Translations under genes and position numbers: made by a program
From: Nocardia mexicana NBRC 108244
GTDB lineage: Bacteria; Actinomycetota; Actinomycetes; Mycobacteriales; Mycobacteriaceae
NCBI RefSeq assembly: GCF_001613165.1
Contig: NZ_BDBV01000057.1
Location: 34,341-98,340, forward strand
DNA length: 64,000 nucleotides
Direction: 5' to 3'
Shown here: positions 46,129 through 54,133 of the stretch, piece after piece
Layout of the letters: each line of letters begins with the position of its first letter
Numbering within the stretch: the first letter of the stretch is position 1
The notes under the pieces: generated by a model
The model's database searches: none
The model's input: only the letters and a program-made list of their open reading frames with translations
What the model was told of the DNA's origin: nothing

Positions 46129-46776
46129 TCAACCCCGGCGGGCTTCGAGCGCGTCGAGTATCAGATCCAGGCCGTAGTCGAATTCCTCCGTGTGGTCGTA
46201 ACCCGGTCGCAGGGCATGATCGACGATCATCTCCCGGAGGTGCGGGAAGCGATCCGGCGGCAGTTCTTCGAGGAGGGGGCCCGCCACGTCCTCGACGTCG
46301 GCGGGCGTCGTCATCGGCAGGTTCGCCTCCTGGAGGACGTAACCGCCGATATAGCTGTCGATGAGCGAGACGGCGTGCGCGGCCATCGGCAGCGTGAACC
46401 CGGCCTTCCGGAGCGTTCCCAGGACGGCATCGTGGTGGCGCAGCGTGGCGGGCCCGGGGTTGCGGCGAGAGTCCACGAGGCCGAGCGCCCATCGGTGCCG
46501 GGACAGGACTTTCCGCGCGGAGCAGGCGCGCGCACGGATCGCGCCGCGCCAGTCCTGCTCGCCGCCGGGTAGCTCGATGGCCGCGAACACGACATCGACC
46601 ACGCCGTCGAGGATCGCGTCCTTGTTCGGCACGTGGTGGTAGAGCGACATCGCCTCCACGCCCAGCTCCTGCGCCACCCGCCGCATCGTGATCGCTTCCG
46701 CGCCACCGCGATCCGCGACCCGGACGGCGGCTTCCAGCACGCGATCTCTGCTGAGCGGTAACGGTCGTCGTGGCAC
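46129..46776 (-). CDS. TetR/AcrR-family regulator (TetR_C type)
   Basis: GTG 46776 has CAGGAG upstream and gives 215 residues. The helix-turn-helix ITMRRVAQELGVEAMSLYHHVPNKDAIL (about 29-56) has the SLYHHVxNK signature of the TetR/AcrR branch with a TetR_C domain. It is divergent from the deazaflavin-dependent reductase-like gene, with two CTTAC-N4-GTAAG sites between. It probably represses both itself and that gene. Confidence 0.93.
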   Translation of the reverse strand: MPRRPLPLSRDRVLEAAVRVADRGGAEAITMRRVAQELGVEAMSLYHHVPNKDAILDGVVDVVFAAIELPGGEQDWRGAIRARACSARKVLSRHRWALGLVDSRRNPGPATLRHHDAVLGTLRKAGFTLPMAAHAVSLIDSYIGGYVLQEANLPMTTPADVEDVAGPLLEELPPDRFPHLREMIVDHALRPGYDHTEEFDYGLDLILDALEARRG

Positions 46777-46826
46777 TGCGACTCCTGGGCGCGAGGGTGT
46801 TGACAGGTCGGCTGAAGCCAGCCTAC

Positions 46827-46859
46827 CTTACACATGTAAGTCAACCTTACAGTCGTAAG
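46827..46859. promoter_or_regulatory. Two TetR operator sites
   Basis: CTTACACATGTAAG (46827-46840) and CTTACAGTCGTAAG (46846-46859) are 14-bp palindromes of the form CTTAC-N4-GTAAG, with centres 19 bp apart in the TetR/Ddn-like divergent gap. Confidence 0.8.
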
Positions 46860-46918
46860 TCACACCGCGCTGGATCGGCGGAAACCTCCGACCAGCCGGG
46901 CGAGAGAAGGAGACCGCG

Positions 46919-47293
46919 ATGCCGATGCCGAGATGGTGGGGGCACGTGAACAAGCGGGTGTTCAACCCGCGCGCCGTCGCGAGCGGGAAGTGGCCGGTGC
47001 TGATACACGTCGGCCGCCGATCGGGCGCGACGTACCGCACGCCGATGGACGCGCACCCCGTCGACGGTGGTTATCTGTTCGTCCCGGTGTACGGCCCGGG
47101 CGCGGACTGGGTGCAGAACGTCCTCGCGGCCGGTTCCGCGCGCCTCCGGATCGACGGCGAGGAACTGGAACTCACCGCACCCCGCCTGCTCGGGAAAACC
47201 GAAGCGCTTCAAGCCCTTTCCGACGACACCCCCCGCCCGCCCAAGCTGCTCCACATCACCCAGTACCTCCGCATGGACCGCGTGTCCGGATAG
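46919..47293 (+). CDS. Deazaflavin (F420)-dependent nitroreductase-family protein
   Basis: The 124-residue product starts at ATG 46919. KWPVLIHVGRRSG, TYRTPMDAHPVDGGYLFVPVYG and WVQNVLAAGSARLRIDG are the Ddn/DUF385 split-barrel signature of mycobacteria and Nocardia. Members bind F420 or sometimes haem or fatty acids. It should use reduced F420 to act on a quinone, nitro or enone substrate. The operators upstream suggest control by the adjacent TetR protein. Confidence 0.88.
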   Translation: MPMPRWWGHVNKRVFNPRAVASGKWPVLIHVGRRSGATYRTPMDAHPVDGGYLFVPVYGPGADWVQNVLAAGSARLRIDGEELELTAPRLLGKTEALQALSDDTPRPPKLLHITQYLRMDRVSG

Positions 47294-47463
47294 CTACCGA
47301 GCGCGAGCCGCGGCAGCATCGCCGTCACTTCGAAATCGCGCCCCATGCGAGGGTCGTCCTCGACGGCACTCTGACCGAATGCTGGTCGTGACCGAAACGC
47401 TTCCGGCGCAACGACTTCGCGACAACTCTGCCGCCGCCGTGTCCGCACCGGGAACGTCGCGAA

Positions 47464-48198
47464 CTACCGGTCGCGGAGTAGGGCCGCTATCTCGGATTGC
47501 CCGCGCTGGACGGCGTTGTCCAGCGCGGTGGCGCCGGAGTTGTCGCGCTGGGTGGTGTCGGCGCCCGCCTGAAGCAGGGCCGCGACGACCTGCTGATAAC
47601 GCTGGGAGCCGTCCCCGTAGATGACCGCCTCCTGCAGGGCGGTCAGGCCGAGGTCGTTGACGTGGTCGACATCGACCCCCGCCGTGATCAGGCGCTGCAC
47701 CGTGCTCAGCGCACCGTGTTCGCTCGCCGGGATCAGCGCGGTACCGCCGTAGCGGTTGACGCTGCGGAGGTCGGCGCCGAATTGCAGTGTCAGGTCGAGG
47801 ATTTCGTCCAGGCCCTCGGCCCCGGCATACAGGTATGCGGAATCCTGCAGATCGTCTTTCGCATTGACGTCCGCTCCGGCCTGCACGAGAATGCGGGCCG
47901 CCTCGGTGGCGCGGTTCTTGGTGGCGGCCACCAGCGGTGTGCGCTCATGGTCTCCGCGCGCCTCGAGATCGGCACCGCGGTCGATCAGATCCTGCACCCT
48001 GCCAACGTCATTGGCCGCCGCGGCCGCCACCAGTTGTCGTCCCAGTACAGGATCCGCAACCGGCGATGAAGCTGAAGTAGCGTCCGCCGCGGTTGTGGTG
48101 GGCGGCGGTGCCGGTTCGCTCGCGCCGGTACTGCACGCGGCCAAGGCGATTGCGGCGGCGATCAGTCCGATCGCACCGACGGGCTTCCGAAATCTCAT
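47464..48198 (-). CDS. Ankyrin-repeat lipoprotein
   Basis: ATG 48198 follows AGAAGG. The 244-residue product has a lipoprotein signal with the lipobox IALAAC, a Pro/Thr/Ala spacer and about five ankyrin repeats. These include DLIDRGADLEARGDHERTPLVAA, RILVQAGADVNAKD, RLITAGVDVDHVNDLGLTAL and LLQAGADTTQRDNSGATALDNAV. It is anchored outside the membrane and probably mediates protein binding. Some bacterial ankyrin proteins of this form serve in oxidative-stress protection, but no target is visible here. Confidence 0.9.
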   Translation of the reverse strand: MRFRKPVGAIGLIAAAIALAACSTGASEPAPPPTTTAADATSASSPVADPVLGRQLVAAAAANDVGRVQDLIDRGADLEARGDHERTPLVAATKNRATEAARILVQAGADVNAKDDLQDSAYLYAGAEGLDEILDLTLQFGADLRSVNRYGGTALIPASEHGALSTVQRLITAGVDVDHVNDLGLTALQEAVIYGDGSQRYQQVVAALLQAGADTTQRDNSGATALDNAVQRGQSEIAALLRDR

Positions 48199-48367
48199 GT
48201 ACGAACCTTCTATAGGTGGGGCATGCCCCAACGGTGTTGGTGTCAGTGGCGGGCCGGGTTGCAGGCTCGCAGGTTCAGGCCGAGCCAACCGTCAACCTGT
48301 GCGCCTGCACGGTTGAGACCTGTTGTCCCGCAGCGAATCACCGGCCAGGGCGGGACCGCGGTCCGCA

Positions 48368-48928
48368 TTACCGGCCGAGCGCGTCGACACCCGCCTTCGC
48401 GAAGGCCTCGTCCTGGTCGCCGCTCGGTGCGCCCGCGACGCCGACGCCCGCGATCGGCGCACCCTGCGCGGTGATCGGCGCGCCTCCGGCCAGGAACAGC
48501 GTGCCGGGGATGTCGGCGAGGCGGGGAGTCTTATCCAGCCGCGTGGACAGCTGCGAGGTCGGGGCGTTCCAGGAGACGGCGGTATAGGCCTTCTGCTCGG
48601 CGGATTCGAACGACTGCGGCCCGGCGCCGTCGCCGCGCAGCTGCACGATGACGTTGCCGTCGCGGTCGACCACCGCGACCGATACGCGCTGTCCGGCCTT
48701 GGTCGCGGCGTCCATGGCGCTCTGTGCCGCCTTGGTCGCGGCACCGACGGTGAGGCGCGTGGTCGACTGCAGATTCCCGTCGGCGGCCTCGACCGCGGCG
48801 GGGGCCTGGGCGGCCGGTTGCGGGGCCTGGGCCTGCACGGTCATCACACCGGCCGCGCCCGCGGCGACCACCCCGGCCCCGGCGACGCCGATCAGGGCAC
48901 GCTTGCGGATGCTGAACGTCGAAGTCAT
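48368..48928 (-). CDS. HbpS/GlcG-like secreted haem-binding protein
   Basis: ATG 48928 has AGGAG upstream. The 186-residue product has a signal sequence and then a GlcG/HbpS domain: VSVAVVDRDGNVIVQLRGDGAGPQ, SAEQKAYTAVSWNAPTSQL, IPGTLFLAGGAPI and GVAGAPSGDQDEAFA. In Streptomyces reticuli, HbpS binds haem outside the cell and modulates the SenS-SenR two-component system. Here a matching kinase-regulator pair is directly divergent, which strongly supports the same system. An adapted redox role is inferred. Confidence 0.9.
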   Translation of the reverse strand: MTSTFSIRKRALIGVAGAGVVAAGAAGVMTVQAQAPQPAAQAPAAVEAADGNLQSTTRLTVGAATKAAQSAMDAATKAGQRVSVAVVDRDGNVIVQLRGDGAGPQSFESAEQKAYTAVSWNAPTSQLSTRLDKTPRLADIPGTLFLAGGAPITAQGAPIAGVGVAGAPSGDQDEAFAKAGVDALGR

Positions 48929-49146
48929 GGGATTGCTCCTGTCGCTGATCAATTGCTGGAGCGGCGGTCTGCCGCGATCCATCTGCACTCCATGCTGCTG
49001 CCGCAACGGGCCCGGGCCATCGGCGCTCCGGGTCGAGCGGGCGGGAGAAGTGGTGGACGCGCGGGTCATCCGATCGGTTGACCCGCGCACGGTGCGCGGC
49101 GGGCAGAATGACGGCAAAGCCGGGGCGCACGGAGGAGGTGGTAACG

Positions 49147-50310
49147 GTGCTGTCGCTCGGGACTCGCGACGACGACGCTCGCCTGCTGGGCATGATCATG
49201 CACACGGCGTTCTACGTGCTGCTGTCCGCTTCGCTGCTGCGGTTCCTCATCCGCCACCACGACAAGCCGGACACACCGTGGGTCGTCGCCCTCGCCCTGG
49301 TCGTCGCGGTGCTGTACGTGGCGAGCGAGGTGCGCAGCCCCCGGCGCCTGCTGTGGTTCGCGCTGCTGGTCGCGGCGTGGGCGGTGCTCGTCGTGCTGGC
49401 GCCCAGCTTCGCCTGGTCGGCGGTGCCGCTGCTGTATACCGGCCTGCGCATTCTCTCGGTGCGGGTGGCGCTCGCGCTGGTCGTGATGCTGACCGTGCTG
49501 GTCGTGGTCACGCAGGTGCGGCTTGCGGGCTGGGCCGATCCCAATCTGGTGCTCGGCCCGCCCGCGGTCGCGGCGGTGACCGCGGCGCTGTTCGTCGGGA
49601 TGCGCCGCCAGTCCGAGCGGCAGTCCGCGCTCATCGACGACCTGGTCCGTACCCGGCAGGACCTGGCGGCGACGGAGCGGCGCGAGGGCACGCTCGCGGA
49701 GCGGCAGCGGCTGGCCATGGAGATTCACGACACCCTCGCGCAGGGCCTGTCCAGTCAGCAGATGCTGCTGCAGGCCGCCGACCGGGTCTGGGGGAGCGAC
49801 CCCGAGCTGGCGCGCTCGCACCTGCACTCGGCGGCCGATATCGCGGAACGGAATCTGGCGGAGGCCCGCCGATTCGTGCACGACCTGGCGCCCGCCGAAC
49901 TGGCCGACGGCGGATCGCTGCCCGCGGCGCTGGCCACCCTCGCGGAACGGGAGAGCTCGCCCGACCTCGCCGTCCGGGCTCATGTGGAGGGCGCCGCCGC
50001 GGCGCTCCCGAACCGGGTGGAGGCCACCCTGCTTCGCGTCGCCCAGGGCGCCCTGGCGAACATCCGCGAGCACGCGCATGCCGCCGCGGCCACCATCACC
50101 CTGACCTACCTCGACGATCAGGTCCTGCTCGATATCGCCGACGACGGAACGGGTTTCGACCCCGACGCGATCGAGCCCGGCGCGCAGCGCGGTCACGGTC
50201 TGCCCGCGATCCGGGCCCGGGCGCGGCAACTCGGCGGGGTCTGCACGATCGAGTCCGCGCCCGGCGAGGGCACCGTCGTCTCGGTCGCGATCCCCCTGGA
50301 GGTGCGGTGA
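49147..50310 (+). CDS. NarL-type sensor histidine kinase (SenS-like)
   Basis: GTG 49147 has GAGGAGG at 8 bp. The 387-residue product has about five membrane helices in the first 160 residues, then a HisKA_3 dimerisation helix with the phosphoacceptor H194 in MEIHDTLAQGLSSQQ. The ATPase domain has DIADDGTGFDPD and RGHGLPAIRARA. The membrane part could meet the secreted HbpS-like protein encoded divergently. Its TGA overlaps the GTG of the response regulator gene, so the two are coupled. Confidence 0.92.
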   Translation: MLSLGTRDDDARLLGMIMHTAFYVLLSASLLRFLIRHHDKPDTPWVVALALVVAVLYVASEVRSPRRLLWFALLVAAWAVLVVLAPSFAWSAVPLLYTGLRILSVRVALALVVMLTVLVVVTQVRLAGWADPNLVLGPPAVAAVTAALFVGMRRQSERQSALIDDLVRTRQDLAATERREGTLAERQRLAMEIHDTLAQGLSSQQMLLQAADRVWGSDPELARSHLHSAADIAERNLAEARRFVHDLAPAELADGGSLPAALATLAERESSPDLAVRAHVEGAAAALPNRVEATLLRVAQGALANIREHAHAAAATITLTYLDDQVLLDIADDGTGFDPDAIEPGAQRGHGLPAIRARARQLGGVCTIESAPGEGTVVSVAIPLEVR

Positions 50311-50939
50311 ACCCTGTTGTGCGACTGCTGATTTGCGATGACCACGCGGTGGTCCGGGCGGGCCTGCTGGCGCTGCTGTCCAGCGCATCCGATATCGAGA
50401 TAGTCGGGGAGGCGGCCGACGGCGAGGCCGCGGCCACCCTCGCCGCCCGGCTGCACCCCGACGTGGTGCTGATGGATCTGCAACTCGGCCCGGGCATGGA
50501 CGGAGTCGAGGCGACCCGGCGCATCGCCGCCCTGCCCGCGCCGACGCCCCGGGTCCTCGTGCTCACCACCTACGACACCGACGCCGACATCACCCGCGCC
50601 ATCGAGGCCGGTGCCACCGGCTATCTGCTCAAAGCCGAACGGCCGGAGGAACTTTTCACCGCCATCCACGCCGCGGCGGCCGGGCGCACCGCGCTGTCCG
50701 CCCCGGTCGCCGACCAGGTGCTGGCACACCTGCGCAACCCGACGCCCACCCTCACGGCCCGCGAGCACGACATCCTCGTCCAGCTCGCGCAGGGCCTGGG
50801 CAACCGGCAGATCGCCCGCGCCCTGCACATCAGCGAGGCGACGGTGAAGACCCACCTGGGCCGCATCTACGACAAGCTCGGCGTCGACACCCGCACGGCC
50901 GCGGTCGCCGTCGCGAAGGAGAAGCGCCTGATCACCTGA
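50307..50939 (+). CDS. NarL/LuxR-type response regulator (SenR-like)
   Basis: GTG 50307 overlaps the kinase stop (GTGA) and has GGAGG upstream. The 210-residue product has a receiver domain with the phosphoacceptor D57 in VVLMDLQLG and the acidic pair DD11-12, then a LuxR helix-turn-helix, LTAREHDILVQLAQGLGNRQIARALHISEATVKTHLGRIYDKLG, split over residues about 150-195. It should be phosphorylated by the coupled kinase and control the hbpS-like gene and redox defence genes. Confidence 0.94.
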   Translation: MNPVVRLLICDDHAVVRAGLLALLSSASDIEIVGEAADGEAAATLAARLHPDVVLMDLQLGPGMDGVEATRRIAALPAPTPRVLVLTTYDTDADITRAIEAGATGYLLKAERPEELFTAIHAAAAGRTALSAPVADQVLAHLRNPTPTLTAREHDILVQLAQGLGNRQIARALHISEATVKTHLGRIYDKLGVDTRTAAVAVAKEKRLIT

Positions 50940-50951
50940 GGTGGCGGCGGC

Positions 50952-51791
50952 TCAGCGCTCGCCCGCGCAGCAGTCGCTCCCGCAGCACGCGTCATCCGCG
51001 ACCTCGGTTGATGGCTGCCCGGAAGGCTTGACCGCCTTGATGATCGCCGAGTGCATGCCGTCGGCCACCGAGTGGGTCGCGGTGATGTCGATATCGGTGA
51101 ACCCGGCCGCCTTCAGCTGCTCGCGGTACTCGGTGAACGACATCGCTCCGGCGATGCAGCCCACATAGTCGCCGCGTTCCGCCCGCTCGGCCGGGCCGAG
51201 GGCGTCGTCGGAGACGACGTCGGCGATGCCGATGCGGCCACCGGGCGCCAGGACGCGCGCCATCTCCGCGAATACCGCGGGCTTGTCGACCGACAGATTG
51301 ATGACGCAGTTGGAGATCACCACGTCGATAGTGCTGGCGGGCAACGGAATCGCTTCGATCGTCCCCTTCAGGAACTCCACGTTCGACACCCCGGCCGCGG
51401 CCGCGTTCTGTCCGGCCAGGGCCAGCATCTCGTCGGTCATATCCACCCCGAACGCCTTGCCGGACGCGCCGACGCGGCGCGCGGACAGGATCACGTCGAT
51501 GCCGCCGCCGGAGCCGAGGTCCAGCACCCGTTCACCCTCGCGCAGTTCCGCGACGGCGGTCGGGTTGCCGCAGCCCAGCGAGGCCGCCACGGCCTGGATC
51601 GGCAACCCGCCGCGGTCGTCCGCGCCGTACAGGCTCGCGCCGAAGGTCGGGTCGATGTCGACCGAACCTGTTGCGCTGCAGTCTGTTCCGCAACAATCCT
51701 CGGCCACTCCACCGGCCGTCACCGTCTCGGCGGCGGCCGCATACCGCGCGCGGACGGTCTCTCTCAGGTCGATCTGCTGCTGGTCGGACAT
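50952..51791 (-). CDS. arsM: Arsenite S-adenosylmethyltransferase (ArsM)
   Basis: The 279-residue product has the SAM-binding motif LDLGSGGGIDV, FGVDMTDEML, VVISNCVINLS (a conserved arsenic-binding cysteine) and DYVGCIAGA (another). The N-terminus has EDCCGTDC and the C-terminus DACCGSDCCAG, cysteine-rich ends common in ArsM. It methylates arsenite to volatile or less toxic forms. It is divergent from an ArsR gene, so arsenite-induced expression is expected. Confidence 0.94.
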   Translation of the reverse strand: MSDQQQIDLRETVRARYAAAAETVTAGGVAEDCCGTDCSATGSVDIDPTFGASLYGADDRGGLPIQAVAASLGCGNPTAVAELREGERVLDLGSGGGIDVILSARRVGASGKAFGVDMTDEMLALAGQNAAAAGVSNVEFLKGTIEAIPLPASTIDVVISNCVINLSVDKPAVFAEMARVLAPGGRIGIADVVSDDALGPAERAERGDYVGCIAGAMSFTEYREQLKAAGFTDIDITATHSVADGMHSAIIKAVKPSGQPSTEVADDACCGSDCCAGER

Positions 51792-51842
51792 TTGACCTCA
51801 CACTCCTTGGCGAGCGATCCCCGGCAGAAGAGGCACCGGGCT

Positions 51843-51897
51843 TATATTGATGAGTATCGATGCAAGCTTGCGCCTTGATTAGGTGGATGTCAATATA
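51843..51897. promoter_or_regulatory. ars divergent promoter region with inverted repeats
   Basis: TATATTGA (51843-51850) and TCAATATA (51890-51897) form 8-bp inverted arms 39 bp apart in the ArsM/ArsR gap. The second overlaps the likely leader of the ArsR gene. The AT-rich composition stands out. Each arm could be an ArsR half-site. Confidence 0.5.
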
Positions 51898-51902
51898 GAT
51901 GT

Positions 51903-52274
51903 GTGTCGAAACAGAATCCGCCGGTGCCGGTGTCCTCGGACTGCTGCACGACCCTCCTGTCCGCGCCGCTGGAGGCCGATGCGGCGGCCGATCTGGCGAG
52001 GATGTTCAAGGCCCTCGCGGACCCGGTCCGACTGCGGGTGCTGTCGCTGATCGCGGCCCGCGCGGGCGGGGAGGTCTGTGTCTGCGAGCTGACCCCGGCG
52101 TTCGAGCTGTCCCAGCCGACGATCTCCCACCACCTGAAAGTGCTGCGCGAGGCCGGGCTCATCGAGAGCCAGCGGCGCGGCACCTGGGTGTACTACTGGG
52201 TGATACCCGAAGCGCTGCAACGCCTTTCCCTCGCGCTGTCACCCGCAGTCCTGCAGGGTGCCGCCGCCGAGTGA
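51903..52274 (+). CDS. arsR: ArsR-family metalloregulator
   Basis: GTG 51903 gives 123 residues. The winged helix reads ALADPVRLRVLSLIAA and FELSQPTISHHLKVLREAGLIESQRRG, and the metal-sensing motif EVCVCEL lies at the start of the DNA-binding region. DCCTTLL near the N-terminus adds further cysteines. It binds arsenite through cysteines and leaves DNA. It is divergent from the ArsM gene and should repress both. Confidence 0.93.
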   Translation: MSKQNPPVPVSSDCCTTLLSAPLEADAAADLARMFKALADPVRLRVLSLIAARAGGEVCVCELTPAFELSQPTISHHLKVLREAGLIESQRRGTWVYYWVIPEALQRLSLALSPAVLQGAAAE

Positions 52275-52383
52275 AGGGGTGCGGTCGAGGCTCTACTCCC
52301 CGCTCTGGACACCTGCGGTAGCCTGAAGTTTGCTTGTCTCGGTATCGGGTTCTACGCCCGTCCCACCGTCGAGGAGGCCTCGA

Positions 52384-52458
52384 ATGAGCAGCGCGAACGC
52401 CACTGTGGAGCAAGACTTTTCGGCATTCGGTATCCGGGGCGGGGGTGAGGTCCAGTGA
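52384..52458 (+). CDS. 24-residue small ORF coupled to the alcohol dehydrogenase
   Basis: ATG 52384 is preceded by GAGGAGG at 6 bp, a strong ribosome site. The product has 24 residues, starts MSSANATVEQDF and ends GGGEVQ. Its TGA overlaps the GTG of the dehydrogenase gene (GTGA). This arrangement suggests translational coupling or a leader peptide, or a small protein partner. It shows no hydrophobic segment and no runs of one codon that would mark a classical attenuator. It is too short to match to a family by eye. Confidence 0.65.
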   Translation: MSSANATVEQDFSAFGIRGGGEVQ

Positions 52459-53495
52459 AAGCCGTGCAGTATCGGGAGGTGGGGGCGGCTCCCGAGGTCG
52501 TCACCGTGCCCGACCCCGAACCGGGCCCCGGGCAGGTGCTGCTGCAGGTCACGGCGGCCGGGGTGTGTCACTCGGATATCGCGGTGATGAGCCTCCCGGC
52601 GGAGGCGATCGGATTCCCGCTGCCGCTGACCCTGGGACACGAGGGTGCGGGGACCGTGGCGGCGCTGGGATCGGGCGTCGTGGGGGTGACCGTCGGCGAC
52701 GCGGTGGCGGTCTACGGCCCGTGGGGATGCGGTGTGTGCATCAAATGCGCTGAGGGCAAAGAGAATTACTGCCTGCGTGCCAAGGAGCTGAAGATCTTCC
52801 CGCCGGGCCTGGGCGCGCCGGGCGCGATGGCCCAGTACATGATCGTCGACGACGCCCGGCACCTGGTCCCGCTGGGCGGTCTCGACCCGGTGGCAAACGT
52901 CCCGCTCACCGATGCCGGGCTCACGCCGTACCACGCCATCAAGCACTCGCTGCCCAAACTGGTTCCCGGGAGCACCGCGGTGGTCATCGGGTCGGGCGGC
53001 CTCGGTCACGTCGCCATCCAGCTCCTGCGGAAGATGACCGCCGCGCGCGTGATCGCGCTCGACGTGTCGGAGGACAAGCTGAACCTGGCCCGCCAGGTCG
53101 GCGCGCACGAAGCAGTCCTGTCGGACGACCAAGCGCCGCAGCGGATCCGGGCGCTGACCGACGGCCGCGGCGCCGAGGTCGTGCTCGATTTCGTCGGCGC
53201 ACCCCCGACGACGTCGATCGCGGGAGCCGCCGCCGCGATCGAGGCGGATATCACCGTGGTCGGGCTCGGCGGTGGCGCCGTCTCCGTCGGTTTCGGGACC
53301 CTGCCCTACGAGACGGCCGTGACGTCGCCGTACTGGGGCACGCGCGCCGAGCTGATCGAGGTGTTGGAGATCGCCCGCGCCGGCGGCGTCGAGGTGCATA
53401 CCGAGACCTACACGATCGACGAGGCGCCACTGGCCTACGAGCGGCTACATCAGGGCAAGGTCAACGGGCGCGCGGTCATCCTGCCGAATTCGTGA
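52455..53495 (+). CDS. Zinc-dependent alcohol dehydrogenase (MDR)
   Basis: GTG 52455 overlaps the stop of the small upstream ORF. The 346-residue product is a medium-chain dehydrogenase. The catalytic zinc site is in GVCHSD and LGHEGAG. The structural zinc site is CGVCIKCAEGKENYC, with four cysteines. The Rossmann motif is GSGGLGHVAIQLL, followed by VIALDVSEDKL, favouring NAD. A strong hairpin terminator follows 42 bp after the stop. The alcohol or aldehyde substrate is unknown. Confidence 0.94.
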   Translation: MKAVQYREVGAAPEVVTVPDPEPGPGQVLLQVTAAGVCHSDIAVMSLPAEAIGFPLPLTLGHEGAGTVAALGSGVVGVTVGDAVAVYGPWGCGVCIKCAEGKENYCLRAKELKIFPPGLGAPGAMAQYMIVDDARHLVPLGGLDPVANVPLTDAGLTPYHAIKHSLPKLVPGSTAVVIGSGGLGHVAIQLLRKMTAARVIALDVSEDKLNLARQVGAHEAVLSDDQAPQRIRALTDGRGAEVVLDFVGAPPTTSIAGAAAAIEADITVVGLGGGAVSVGFGTLPYETAVTSPYWGTRAELIEVLEIARAGGVEVHTETYTIDEAPLAYERLHQGKVNGRAVILPNS

Positions 53496-53826
53496 GTCGC
53501 CCGCTCGCGCGTGACAGTGCACGGTGACAGACAGAGATGCGGCCCGAGGGACGGGCTGACGTCCCTCGGGCCGCACCGGACTGCGTACAGCGGGCGATCC
53601 GCGGCTTGGGCTACCGCCGATCACCGTTGAGGTGTCCCCAGGGGCACCCGGGAACGAACATGACCCTACGACAACCGAACTGGACGGCCAGACATTTCCG
53701 TCCGGCAGCAACCGATCCGTTACTTCAAACCAAACGGTCTCTAGCTGAGTAGGGGGTGTACGAAATTCGTGTTTGTTTGTCCCCATTCATGACAGTCGCC
53801 ACCGGATGGCACTACCGTGAGCTCGC
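53496..53826. other. 331-bp intergenic region
   Basis: Besides the terminator hairpin, this stretch holds an imperfect palindrome GGTGTCCCC-A-GGGGCACC (53631-53648) and an inverted repeat CCGTT-N11-AACGG (53717-53737). No convincing coding frame is seen. The second half probably carries the promoter of the small gene at 53827. Confidence 0.6.
53538..53575 (+). terminator. Strong stem-loop terminator after the alcohol dehydrogenase
   Basis: TGCGGCCCGAGGGAC (53538-53552) pairs perfectly with GTCCCTCGGGCCGCA (53561-53575) around an 8-nt loop. No T tract follows, as is common in actinobacterial terminators. Confidence 0.85.
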
Positions 53827-54114
53827 ATGTCGACCAGGGATATCACGGTGACCGTGACCGTGGACGAAGCCGAATGGCTCAGTTTGAACGACGCCGCCGA
53901 ATGCGCCGGGATGGGCATGCGCGCCTATATCGCCTGGGGCGTGCGGCTGCTCGCGGCGGAGACCCGCCCCGGCCGGACACGCGCATCCAGTGAGCTGCGC
54001 GGCCTGCAGTCCGCACGACGCAAGCCGGAAATCGACGACGAGCCCGAATCGGTCGCGTGGGCGGAAACCTTCGCCGAGCGGCTGTCCCACCGCACCGAAC
54101 CGTTCCGCGACTAG
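53827..54114 (+). CDS. Small hypothetical protein, ribbon-helix-helix-like head
   Basis: The 95-residue product starts at ATG 53827. A short beta strand (DITVTVTVDEAEWLSL) leads to two helices (NDAAECAGMGMRAYIAWGVRLLAAE), which resembles ribbon-helix-helix antitoxins. The acidic tail WAETFAERLSHRTEPFRD is antitoxin-like too. No toxin gene follows; the next gene is the opposite-strand P450, 19 bp away. It may be an orphan DNA-binding protein. The family call is weak. Confidence 0.7.
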   Translation: MSTRDITVTVTVDEAEWLSLNDAAECAGMGMRAYIAWGVRLLAAETRPGRTRASSELRGLQSARRKPEIDDEPESVAWAETFAERLSHRTEPFRD

Positions 54115-54133
54115 CCCGCGCTCATCAATCGCG

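Noticed and set aside
48353..48364. Palindrome GGACCGCGGTCC near the HbpS-like stop
   Set aside because: A 12-bp self-complementary site in GC-rich DNA without loop or partner copy; not convincing as a terminator or operator.
53827..54114. Toxin-antitoxin pair
   Set aside because: An antitoxin-like head is visible, but no toxin-sized gene follows or precedes it on the same strand.
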